Shown here one piece after another: positions 56,733-64,000 of a stretch of 64,000 nt of DNA. The position numbers and the translations under genes were made by a program. The DNA is from Lysobacteraceae bacterium NML07-0707. Lineage in GTDB: Bacteria > Pseudomonadota > Gammaproteobacteria > Xanthomonadales > Xanthomonadaceae. The notes under the pieces are model-generated. The model was given only the letters and a program-made list of their open reading frames with translations. It searched no databases and was not told where the DNA came from. The stretch spans positions 1 to 64,000 of the forward strand of contig NWQT01000009.1 of the NCBI GenBank assembly GCA_002798295.1. The letters are read 5' to 3'. Every line of letters starts with the position of its first letter. The stretch's first letter is position 1.

Positions 56733-57155
56733 ATGAGCGAAGTTTGCACTCTTTGCGGGCAAGGTACTCTACAGCCTGCCACTGTGGTGGACACCTTCAA
56801 CCATGCGGGCAAGCCGCTGCAAGTAGCGGATATTGAGGTCAGCCGCTGTAGCCACTGCGGCGAGGAGCTGGTGACAGCGCAGCAATATCGCAAAAATCAG
56901 TTGCGTGTTGCCGATGCCAAGCGCCGTGCTGATGGCCTGTTGACCAGCGAGGAAATCCGCACCATTCGCAAGCGCCACCACATCAGTCAGGCTGAGGCCA
57001 GTCAATGGTTTGGTGGTGGCGCCAATGCTTTTTCAAAGTATGAGCGCGGTGAGGTGCTGCAAAGCATGGCGATGGATACTTTGCTGCGGCTTGTGGATAC
57101 CGTTCCCGGGGCACTGGACTTTATCCGCGCACGGCACGGTGCTGTCTTGCCATAA
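56733..57155 (+). CDS. mqsA: MqsA-family antitoxin
   Basis: 140 residues from ATG 56733. Zinc finger with CTLCGQG (Cys pair 1) and CSHCGEEL (Cys pair 2), then an HTH_XRE domain (IRTIRKRHHISQAEASQWF, ANAFSKYERGEVLQSMAMDTLLRL). The N-terminal half binds MqsR, the C-terminal half binds the operator at 56404. Confidence 0.9.
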   Translation: MSEVCTLCGQGTLQPATVVDTFNHAGKPLQVADIEVSRCSHCGEELVTAQQYRKNQLRVADAKRRADGLLTSEEIRTIRKRHHISQAEASQWFGGGANAFSKYERGEVLQSMAMDTLLRLVDTVPGALDFIRARHGAVLP

Positions 57156-57179
57156 GGCATAAACGGCAAGTATCTGCGC

Positions 57180-57599
57180 TCACATATCGTGCTTCTGCAC
57201 GGCAAGGCCGCGTGCCTGATATTGCCGCCAGCGCTCGCGCAACGGGGCGCGGGCGGCAGGGTCGGCGGGGACGACTTCCAGGACGCGCTCAAAGTCGCCT
57301 TCCACCGGCGCCGGACGCAGGTTGATGACGAGCGGGCGCATTGGTGTGTCGATGTCCGGCGGCACAATCAGTACCGGGGTTTGGTCGTCTTCTTCGTTGC
57401 CGGCGATTTGGTGCGGGATATAGGCTTCCGGGTCGAATGACCAGAGCAGGTCGTCGAGCGTTTCGGCCTCGGCCGTGTCGCGCACCAGAATCAGGCTGGC
57501 AAAGCCTGCATCATGGGCTTTGCGTGCCAGCTCGCACACCAGGCGCAGTGGCTCGGCGCGGAAGCGGGGCTTGTCGATGAGATAAAAGTCGGCGCGCAT
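57180..57599 (-). CDS. holC: DNA polymerase III chi subunit
   Basis: 139 residues from ATG 57599 (MRADFYLIDKPRF). LRLVCELARKAHDAGFASLILV, DDLLWSFDPEAYIPHQIAGNE and TPVLIVPPDIDTPMRPLVINL follow the chi pattern. Chi binds SSB and, through psi, the clamp loader. It is 37 nt behind pepA, as in other gammaproteobacteria. Confidence 0.94.
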   Translation of the reverse strand: MRADFYLIDKPRFRAEPLRLVCELARKAHDAGFASLILVRDTAEAETLDDLLWSFDPEAYIPHQIAGNEEDDQTPVLIVPPDIDTPMRPLVINLRPAPVEGDFERVLEVVPADPAARAPLRERWRQYQARGLAVQKHDM

Positions 57600-57607
57600 C
57601 GGGGGCA

Positions 57608-57629
57608 GGAGGCCGGTTGCCCGGCCTCC
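57608..57629 (-). terminator. Hairpin between pepA and holC
   Basis: GGAGGCCGG ttgc CCGGCCTCC, perfect 9-bp stem, 7 nt past the pepA stop. Without a T-run it is probably an attenuator or mRNA-end protection element inside the pepA-holC operon. Confidence 0.5.
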
Positions 57630-57636
57630 GCATGAC

Positions 57637-59115
57637 TCAGGCCGCCTTTTCCAGCAGCCACTGCGACAACAGGCCAACCGGGCGGCCGGTGGCCATGCCC
57701 ATCTTGCCCTCGGCGCTGGCGCTGCCGGCGATGTCCAGATGCGCCCAGCGCACGCCTTCGGTGAAGCGCGAGAGGAAGCAGCCGGCGGTAATCGCGCCGC
57801 CCCAGCGGCCGCCGATGTTGTAGATGTCGGCAAACTGCGAGTCCAGCATGGACTGGTATTCATCCCACAGCGGCAGCTGCCAGGCGCGGTCGAACACGGT
57901 TTCACCGGCAGCCAGCAGCTCCTGGGCGAGGTCATCGTGCTTGGTCATCAGGCCAGTGGCAAAGGTGCCCAGCGCAATCATGCAGGCGCCGGTCAGGGTG
58001 GCGACATCCAGCAGCGCCTCGGGGTTGAACTTTTGCGCATAGGTCAGCGCGTCGCACAGAATCAGGCGGCCTTCGGCATCGGTATTGCCCACTTCAATGG
58101 TCTTGCCGGACATGCTGGTGATGACATCGGAGGGGCGGTAGCTATTGCCATCGGGCATGTTTTCAACGGCGGCCAGGATGCACACCAGGTTGACTTTCAG
58201 CCCCATGCGCACGGCGGAGACAAAGGTGCCGAACACCGTGGCCGCGCCGCACATGTCGTATTTCATTTCCTCGATGCCGCCCTGTACCTTCAGGTTGATG
58301 CCGCCGGTATCGAAGGTGATGCCCTTGCCGACCAGCACATAGGGCTTGGCATCGCCGCCATTGTTCCACTTCAGCACTACCAGCTTGGGGCGGTTGGCCG
58401 AGCCGCGCGCCACCGCCAGCAGCGAGCCCATGCCGAGCTTTTCCATTTCCGCATCGCCCAGCACTTCGCATTCGGCCTTGTCGAAGTCTTTGACAAAACG
58501 CTGGCCTTCATCGGCCAGATATTGCGGGTTGCAGATATTTGGCGGCAGGTTGCCCAATTCGCGGGCAAAGGCCACGCCCTGGGCAATCGCCTGACCCTGC
58601 GCCAGTGCGGTTTCATCGCTACCGCTGATGGTCAGCGACTCCAGACCTTTTTCTTCGCGCTTTTTGTTGCTCTCGCCCAGCGTCGCGGTATAGCGGTACA
58701 TGGCATGGTCAGCCGCGATGGCGGCTTGACGGATATTCCAGGCTGCATCGCGGTCTTTGACCTCCAGCTCGGCCAGGGTCAGCAGCGCCGACTTCACCGC
58801 GCCAGTCTTGAGCGCGCGGACAGCCTCGCCCACGGCTTTGAGGTACTGCGCAGCGCCGAACTTGGCCGCATCGCCCAAACCCACCACCAGGACGCGCGGC
58901 GCACTCACGCCGGGCAGGTCAAACAGCAGCGCGGTCTTGCCGGCCTTGCCGGAAATGTCGCCACGCGCAACCAGGCTGGCGAGCTTGCCATTGCTGGCCT
59001 CATCCAGTGCCTTGGCAGCAGGCGAGAGCGTGTTGTCGGCAAAGAGCCCCACCACGACGCAGTCGGTGGTGGCAGTGGCGGGCGAGGTGTTGTTCAGGGC
59101 AAATTCGAGAGCCAT
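57637..59115 (-). CDS. pepA: Leucyl aminopeptidase PepA
   Basis: 492 residues, normal length. Two-zinc active site: [20 protein letters not shown] shown as [27 protein letters not shown], and [14 protein letters not shown], with DVATLTGAC. Hexameric cytosolic exopeptidase; in E. coli also a DNA-binding architectural protein. It is divergent from lptF, the usual layout. Confidence 0.98.
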   Translation of the reverse strand: MALEFALNNTSPATATTDCVVVGLFADNTLSPAAKALDEASNGKLASLVARGDISGKAGKTALLFDLPGVSAPRVLVVGLGDAAKFGAAQYLKAVGEAVRALKTGAVKSALLTLAELEVKDRDAAWNIRQAAIAADHAMYRYTATLGESNKKREEKGLESLTISGSDETALAQGQAIAQGVAFARELGNLPPNICNPQYLADEGQRFVKDFDKAECEVLGDAEMEKLGMGSLLAVARGSANRPKLVVLKWNNGGDAKPYVLVGKGITFDTGGINLKVQGGIEEMKYDMCGAATVFGTFVSAVRMGLKVNLVCILAAVENMPDGNSYRPSDVITSMSGKTIEVGNTDAEGRLILCDALTYAQKFNPEALLDVATLTGACMIALGTFATGLMTKHDDLAQELLAAGETVFDRAWQLPLWDEYQSMLDSQFADIYNIGGRWGGAITAGCFLSRFTEGVRWAHLDIAGSASAEGKMGMATGRPVGLLSQWLLEKAA

Positions 59116-59221
59116 CAGCAGATTCCAGTATGGGTTCCGTACAATGCGCGAGTGTCAGGACGCGCCGCGTTCTGGCATCGCAAGAACCGCATAGTCTAAT
59201 TCAAGCCGCCACGACCCACGA

Positions 59222-60307
59222 ATGCAGAAACTCGACCGCTATCTGACAGGTGAATTCGTCCAAGCCATTTTTGCCACCTTGATGGTGCTGCTCATCGTCA
59301 TGGTTGGCGGTGCGTTCATTGACGTGATGGGCGATGTGGCTCGCGGCCGTCTGCCGGCCAATATGAGTATCGCGCAGCTGGGACTGGTACTGCTGACCTG
59401 GGTGCCGGTCATCATGCCGCTGGCGCTGATGCTGGGCTTGCTGATGGCGACCTCGCGACTGTACCGCGATGCAGAAATGCCGGTGTTGACGGCCATTGGC
59501 GTGGGGCCTGGGCGGCTTTTGAAACCGCTGATGCTGGTCACCCTGCCGCTGGTGGCGTTCATCGCCGTGTGTTCGCTATGGCTGGGGCCGTGGGCAGCGC
59601 GCAAATCGCAGGCGATGCTGGAAGAAGCCAGCCGCAATATGCTCATCAGCGGGCTGGAGGCTGGACGCTTTACCGAGCTGCCCGGTGGCGGCGGGGTGAT
59701 TTATGTCGGCGAAATCGAGCAGGCCGGCAACAAATTCAAGCGCATCTTCATTTATCGCCAGAAGGGCGACCGGCTGGATGTCACCACTGCGGCTGACGGT
59801 GCGTTGCTGCGCGATGGCGAGCAGCGCTATCTGTCGCTGGACAAAGGCTTTGAAGTGGAAGGGCCGATGCAGGGCGATACGCTGGACTACCGGCTGCTGG
59901 GCTTTGCCCGCAATGATGTGCGCCTGCCGGACAAGGAAACCGAACGCAGGAAAAGCCACGAAATCCGCCGTCGCACCACCGGCGAGTTGCTGGCCGATAG
60001 CTCGCCCGAAGCGCGTGCCCAGCTGCATTGGCGCATCGCGCCGCCGCTGATTGCCCTGGCACTGGCGCTGCTGGCGGTGCCGCTCTCGCGCAGCCCGCCA
60101 AGACAGGCGCGCTATGGGCGCATGGCGCTGGGCTTCATGGGCTATCTGGTCGCCATTCAATTGATGATTCTTGGCACTGACCTGATTGCCAAGAGCAAGC
60201 TGCCAGTGGCGCTCGGACTTTGGTGGCTGACCCTGCCGGCCTTGCTGCTGGGCGTCTGGCTATACCGACGAGATGGCCGTCTGGCACGGCGGAGATTGGC
60301 ACGATGA
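59222..60307 (+). CDS. lptF: LPS export permease LptF
   Basis: 361 residues. Three N-terminal helices (EFVQAIFATLMVLLIVMVGGAF, VLLTWVPVIMPLALMLGLLMA, LMLVTLPLVAFIAVCSLWLGPWA), a periplasmic beta-jellyroll (ISGLEAGRFTELPGGGGVIYVGEI shown as LPGGGGVIYVGEIEQAGN) and three C-terminal helices (IAPPLIALALALLAVPLSR). With LptG and LptB it extracts LPS from the inner membrane. Overlaps lptG by 4 nt. Confidence 0.97.
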   Translation: MQKLDRYLTGEFVQAIFATLMVLLIVMVGGAFIDVMGDVARGRLPANMSIAQLGLVLLTWVPVIMPLALMLGLLMATSRLYRDAEMPVLTAIGVGPGRLLKPLMLVTLPLVAFIAVCSLWLGPWAARKSQAMLEEASRNMLISGLEAGRFTELPGGGGVIYVGEIEQAGNKFKRIFIYRQKGDRLDVTTAADGALLRDGEQRYLSLDKGFEVEGPMQGDTLDYRLLGFARNDVRLPDKETERRKSHEIRRRTTGELLADSSPEARAQLHWRIAPPLIALALALLAVPLSRSPPRQARYGRMALGFMGYLVAIQLMILGTDLIAKSKLPVALGLWWLTLPALLLGVWLYRRDGRLARRRLAR

Positions 60308-61413
60308 AACCCTTTCCGATGATTCATGACCGCTATATCGGCCGTACCGTGCTGCTGTTTGTGCTGGCAGTATGGTTTGTGCTCATCATGCTGGACTTCA
60401 TCCTCGGCGGCGGCGGCCTGATGGCGCAGCTCGATGACATCGGCAAGGGTAGCTACCGGTTTGCCGATGCGTTTTTGTATTCCAGCTATACCTTGCCGCG
60501 CCGCGCCTATACCTTGTTCCCGACCGCAGCGGTGATTGGTGCGCTGCTGGGGCTGGGGCAGCTGGCAGCCAGCTCGGAGCTGACGGCATTGCGTGCGCTG
60601 GGGCTCTCGCGCAAGCGCCTGAGCTTGTCGGTGGCGCTGACCATCAGCGTGCTCACCGGGCTGATGGTGCTCTCTGGCGAAACCCTAGGGCCCTGGGCGG
60701 AGAAGCGCGCCAATGCGCTGAAGGCTGCGGCCACCTCCCCGAATATGATCGTGGCGCAGTATTCCGGCCTGTGGGCGCGCGAAGGCAATGTGTTCCTGAA
60801 CGCCGAATCCGGCCATGAGCGCACCAATGGCACCGATGCCTGGCTGGAGCTCAAAGACTTGCGCATGTACCAGCTGGATGAGAACGGGCGCCTGCTGTCC
60901 ATCGCCCATGCCGCTGTCGCCGAGCATCGTCCCGGTGGCTGGCTGTTGAAGGAGGTCACCCGTACCCGGTTTGCCGAGCGCGCGGTTGAGCGCGAGCATG
61001 TGGTGCAGGAGCACTGGCAGTCGCAGCTCGATGCCTCGGCGCTTTCGGCCAGTGTGGCGCGTCCCAGATTCCTGGATTCGGCTAGCCTCAAGGCCAGCAT
61101 TGATTATCGCAAGCGCAACCAGCTCGATTCCGGCGAGTTTGAAGCCTTCTACTGGGGGCGCTGGTTCTACCCGCTGAATGTGCTGGCGCTATGCCTTGCC
61201 GCGATTCCGTTTGCCTTTGGCAGCCTGCGCAGCGGCGGGTTGGGCAAGCGGCTGTTCATTGGCGTGGTGTTTTCGCTGGGCTTTTGGCTGTTGCAGGAAA
61301 TGTCCGCGCGCATGGCCGGGGCATACAAGTTCGACTACCGGCTGGCGTATCTGATGCCGCTGTTCCTGATGCTGGCCACTTCCTGGCTGCTGTTTCGCAG
61401 GCGCAGTGGTTAG
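60304..61413 (+). CDS. lptG: LPS export permease LptG
   Basis: 369 residues from ATG 60304 (MKPFPMIHDRYIGRTVLLF). Same six-helix plus jellyroll plan as LptF: YTLFPTAAVIGALLGLGQLA, ELTALRALGLSRKRL (coupling helix to LptB), SVARPRFLDSASLKA, FAFGSLRSGGLGKRLFIGVV. Its last base pairs overlap the stop of the convergent RDD gene. Confidence 0.97.
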   Translation: MKPFPMIHDRYIGRTVLLFVLAVWFVLIMLDFILGGGGLMAQLDDIGKGSYRFADAFLYSSYTLPRRAYTLFPTAAVIGALLGLGQLAASSELTALRALGLSRKRLSLSVALTISVLTGLMVLSGETLGPWAEKRANALKAAATSPNMIVAQYSGLWAREGNVFLNAESGHERTNGTDAWLELKDLRMYQLDENGRLLSIAHAAVAEHRPGGWLLKEVTRTRFAERAVEREHVVQEHWQSQLDASALSASVARPRFLDSASLKASIDYRKRNQLDSGEFEAFYWGRWFYPLNVLALCLAAIPFAFGSLRSGGLGKRLFIGVVFSLGFWLLQEMSARMAGAYKFDYRLAYLMPLFLMLATSWLLFRRRSG

Positions 61414-61886
61414 CCTTTCAAGACATCGCGCTCAAAGTCACGAATCATGCGCGTGCCGCTGAGGCGGTCATGCCAGGTCAGGTGTTCGCGGTCAAACCAG
61501 GCCCACCAAAAGCCAAGCCCGGCGCACAGCAGCGAAAACATGCCGCAGAAATAGCGCAGCCACAGCCTGCCTAAGGGCGCGGTTTTGCCCTCGGGTGTCA
61601 CCACATACAGCCGGAACGGCTTCATGCCGATGGTCTGCTCACCGCGCCGCCAACTGGCGGTGGCGTACAGCCCGGTGACGGCAATCAGCGCGATAAGTTC
61701 AAGAAACCCGGCCAGGGTATTGCTCTGGATGGCCTCACCGCCGTTCAGCGCCAGCGCGGCCACCACCACCACGAACCAGATACCGAGAATCGGGAAAAAG
61801 TCATACAACAGCGCGAGCAGACGCCAGCCAATCAACGGGCGCTGGGCGGGGGGAGGGGATGCGGGGATAGCGGGTGTGGTGCTCAT
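61410..61886 (-). CDS. RDD-family membrane protein
   Basis: 158 residues with three or four helices (LLALLYDFFPILGIWFVVVVAALAL, LELIALIAVTGLYATA, LWLRYFCGMFSLLCAGLGF). RDD features: IGWRLLALLYDF (Arg, Asp) and LTWHDRLSGTRMI. Function unknown for most members. The gene is often found next to lptG in gammaproteobacteria. Confidence 0.9.
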   Translation of the reverse strand: MSTTPAIPASPPPAQRPLIGWRLLALLYDFFPILGIWFVVVVAALALNGGEAIQSNTLAGFLELIALIAVTGLYATASWRRGEQTIGMKPFRLYVVTPEGKTAPLGRLWLRYFCGMFSLLCAGLGFWWAWFDREHLTWHDRLSGTRMIRDFERDVLKG

Positions 61887-62033
61887 GGCAGAAGTTTAGC
61901 GACCATGTTGAGAATACTGTGAATTGTGCGGATGGGGTTACGGCAGGCATGCCGCCAGCGCCTTCAGGATTCGGCTTGTGGGGGGCAGGAGTTGCAAGTC
62001 AAAGCCCTGATGCGGTTGCAACAGAAAAAACTA

Positions 62034-62062
62034 TTAAAAGAGAATGAGAATCAATATATAAT
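62034..62062 (+). promoter_or_regulatory. Promoter with overlapping Fur box
   Basis: TTAAAA (62034-62039), 17 nt, TATAAT (62057-62062): a good sigma-70 promoter. Between them gagaatgagaatcaata matches the Fur box repeats (gataat/gagaat-type). It points to the TonB receptor at 62554, leaving a leader of about 480 nt. Confidence 0.75.
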
Positions 62063-62553
62063 TGTCGCCCCCACAGCCAGCCGGCCGCCTCATCGGTCAG
62101 TGCAAGCCGATTGTCACTCTTGTTCGGGATGAGGAACCATGAACGACTGCTCAGCTGGCTTGGCGCCATTTGCAGCGAGGCGCTTGTCTGTCGATGTCGC
62201 ATGCCTGGCGACGGCAGGGAAAGAAAAACTGACGCAAAGCAATGTGCAGCCGGCACGTCGGTCTGACTGCCTGACTTCGGGCGGATATCGCATCAGGCGC
62301 GAGCCGAATTATCCCGGTGTTACCGGACTCCGGTTCTGAACATGCTCAAGGTTGTGATACCGGTGCGGCTTTTTCCGCAGGCTCCCGGCCGTGGTGACGG
62401 CTGCGGGGAGATGACACATCACGATGGCGCGCGTTGCGCGCTCGATTTTGCCATCGTCTGAACGATTTTCAACGCTGTCCATGGTCGGCGTTGTCGGCCG
62501 TGGGCAACTGATGTCAACACTGGCCACAAGGCCGAATTTCACAGGAGATATCC
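62063..62553 (+). other. Long leader upstream of the TonB receptor
   Basis: About 490 nt from the predicted promoter to the receptor ATG. It holds a possible 66-codon frame at 62139-62339 (MNDCSAGLAPFAARR) preceded by gatgaggaacc, with no recognisable family, and GC-rich inverted pieces around 62330-62410. A known riboswitch was not recognised. It may be a regulatory leader or contain a small gene. Confidence 0.4.
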
Positions 62554-64000
62554 ATGTCTTTGAGACTCATGCGCAAACCTTTGGTGATCTTGATTGCCCA
62601 GGCTTGCTGTCTGCCCCTGGTTGCGCAAGCCCAGATGCAGGCGCCGATGCGGGCAACGGAAGCGGCCAGTAACAGCGGGCAGGCGGCCAAGCCGGATTTT
62701 CCGCGCATCATTGTGCGTGGTCGCAGCCCTTCGGAGACGGTGATCGACCAGAAGCAGATGGAGAATGAGCCGCCCAAGGATATCCGCCGCCTGTTTGACG
62801 ACACCATCGGTGTGGAGTTTTCCCAGACTGGCGCAGGCCAGCTCGGCGATATCGAAATCCGCGGCATGGGCGGTATGGGCTCGTTTCTGGGCAATGCCAG
62901 CAACCGGGTGACACTGGAAGTGGACGGCATGGATGTCAGCCAGAGTTTCAACTTTGGCCACAATATGCGTAATGGCCGGCAGTACTTTGACCCCGCCGAC
63001 CTCAAGACCGTCACTATCCACAAAGGGCCAGGTGCCAACGGGCTGGCTGGCAATGTGCAGTTCCGTACCAAGGATCCTGGCGACTATATCCGCGAAGGTC
63101 GGCGGCTGGGCGGCGATGTGCGTTTGGGCTATAGCGGCGATAGCCGCGATGTTTCGGCCGGGCTGACCCTGGCGACCCTGATTGGACAGAACCAGAGTGC
63201 TTCGCTCAGCTATACCCGTCGCCAGTACCATGAGCTTGACAACAAGGGCGGCCTGGATGTGAGCGGCCCGGAGCGCACCAAGTCCAATCCGGTGGATGGT
63301 CATAGCCATTCTTTGAACGGCAAGTGGGTGGTGAAGCCCAGTGAGGCGCAGAAGTTCACCCTTGCTTTGCAACACTTCAGCGTTGAAAACCAGAATAATC
63401 TGCTCAATCAGGTCGGCAAGAATCCGCGCAGTGGCGTGGAGACTTTCTTTTATCACAATACCCAGAAGAATCAGCGCGATGCGTTGTCGCTATTGCACGA
63501 GCTCGAAGGCAGCAGCGCCGCTTTCGACACCTTGAGGTGGCAGGCTTCGGTGCAGCGCACCAGCAGCGAAGGCTTCAATACCTATGAGCGCAGTCATCCG
63601 CGTACTGGCAGGGTGATCAGCCACGATGACAACAATTTCCGCATCAATCACTACAGTTTGAAGGCGGATTTCGGCAAGGCGCTCGGCGACAGCGGCAGTA
63701 TCGAGCATGCCCTGAGCTATGGCGCCAAGTTGCAATACAGCAGTGTTGATCAATATGCGTTGGCTCGCAGCGGCGCAATCTCGCGGGAGCGCAATTTCTT
63801 CCCCAAGACCAAGCAGTGGCAAGGCGGGCTGCATTTGGCCGATCAAATCAGCTTTGCCGGCAGCGGCATCAGCCTGACACCGTCGCTGCATGTCAGCCGT
63901 ATCGTGAACCACCCGGAAGTGCGCGATTACCGCAAACCAGTGGCGGGCACCGGCAAGTTCAGCAGGACGGCACTCGGGGGCGGTCTGGTGCTCGACTGGC
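62554..64000 (+). CDS. TonB-dependent outer-membrane receptor (partial, runs off the window)
   Basis: At least 482 codons, with no stop before the window ends. ATG 62554 has aggaga 8 nt upstream. Signal peptide (LVILIAQACCLPLVAQAQ), then a plug domain: RIIVRGRSPSETVID, EFSQTGAGQLGDIEIRGMGGMGS, VTLEVDGMDVSQSF, TVTIHKGPGANGLAGNVQF, then beta-strands of the barrel. The plug resembles the hemoglobin/transferrin/heme receptor group. Downstream of a Fur box, so iron-repressed; the ligand is not proven. Confidence 0.93.
   Translation, partial: MSLRLMRKPLVILIAQACCLPLVAQAQMQAPMRATEAASNSGQAAKPDFPRIIVRGRSPSETVIDQKQMENEPPKDIRRLFDDTIGVEFSQTGAGQLGDIEIRGMGGMGSFLGNASNRVTLEVDGMDVSQSFNFGHNMRNGRQYFDPADLKTVTIHKGPGANGLAGNVQFRTKDPGDYIREGRRLGGDVRLGYSGDSRDVSAGLTLATLIGQNQSASLSYTRRQYHELDNKGGLDVSGPERTKSNPVDGHSHSLNGKWVVKPSEAQKFTLALQHFSVENQNNLLNQVGKNPRSGVETFFYHNTQKNQRDALSLLHELEGSSAAFDTLRWQASVQRTSSEGFNTYERSHPRTGRVISHDDNNFRINHYSLKADFGKALGDSGSIEHALSYGAKLQYSSVDQYALARSGAISRERNFFPKTKQWQGGLHLADQISFAGSGISLTPSLHVSRIVNHPEVRDYRKPVAGTGKFSRTALGGGLVLDW

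Noticed and set aside
57608..57629. pepA-holC hairpin as a full terminator
   Set aside because: No T-run and holC lies directly behind in the usual operon.

Overview
The window looks like chromosomal DNA of a GC-rich gammaproteobacterium. The evidence is gene content and order: accB-accC and prmA upstream of fis, fis next to purH, divergent fur and bamE, the def-fmt-rsmB block, a Nudix-ThiE fusion, pepA-holC near valS, lptF-lptG, and cutA-dsbD. A member of the Cardiobacteriales would fit, but nothing here proves genus or family. No rRNA, tRNA or CRISPR array was seen.

Layout. 1-870: wreckage of at least three transposons. 943-5385: a DUF2339-DUF3999 membrane pair with a truncated globin. 5401-7789: dprA and a LysM protein (minus strand). 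7929-14767: def, fmt, rsmB, an RsmC-like methylase, an RsuA-like pseudouridine synthase and the Prc protease (plus strand). 14862-21005: an EamA exporter, then a minus-strand run of an M17 peptidase, a HAD hydrolase, a YqjD/YqjE-like membrane set and a DegP-type protease. 21161-24900: an accessory zone with IS1595 and IS3 elements and an IS5/IS481/IS3 mosaic, surrounding fur and bamE. 25002-32304 (minus): aroQ, accB, accC, a frameshifted unknown gene, a NYN nuclease-like gene, prmA, a DUF3426 gene, fis, purH.

The most interesting locus is 32463-37964 (minus, seven genes). It holds an ABC-type ATPase fused to a dual-specificity phosphatase, three different roadblock/LC7-like proteins, a small GTPase, a protein with a C-terminal winged-helix-like segment, and a 538-residue fusion of 2Fe-2S ferredoxin, ferredoxin reductase, truncated globin and a CxxC/CxxC zinc-binding tail. 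The set resembles actinobacterial conservons (sensor, roadblock, DUF742, GTPase, sometimes a P450) but with a globin redox protein where some conservons have a P450. I infer a GTPase-switched, oxygen/NO- or redox-linked signalling module.

37996-48145: cutA-dsbD-tlpA for periplasmic thiol reduction, a Fur-box-preceded PepSY/DUF2271/DUF4198/flavoreductase operon, a toxin-antitoxin pair, and groES-groEL behind a near-consensus sigma-32 promoter. 48178-57155: a GGDEF protein with a degenerate EAL domain, a cation/proton antiporter, Nudix-ThiE, valS, and three inserted plus-strand genes (DUF4893 protein, mqsR-mqsA). 57180-61886: holC and pepA (minus), lptF-lptG (plus), an RDD membrane protein. 62034-64000: a Fur-regulated promoter, a long leader and the first part of a TonB-dependent receptor that runs off the window.
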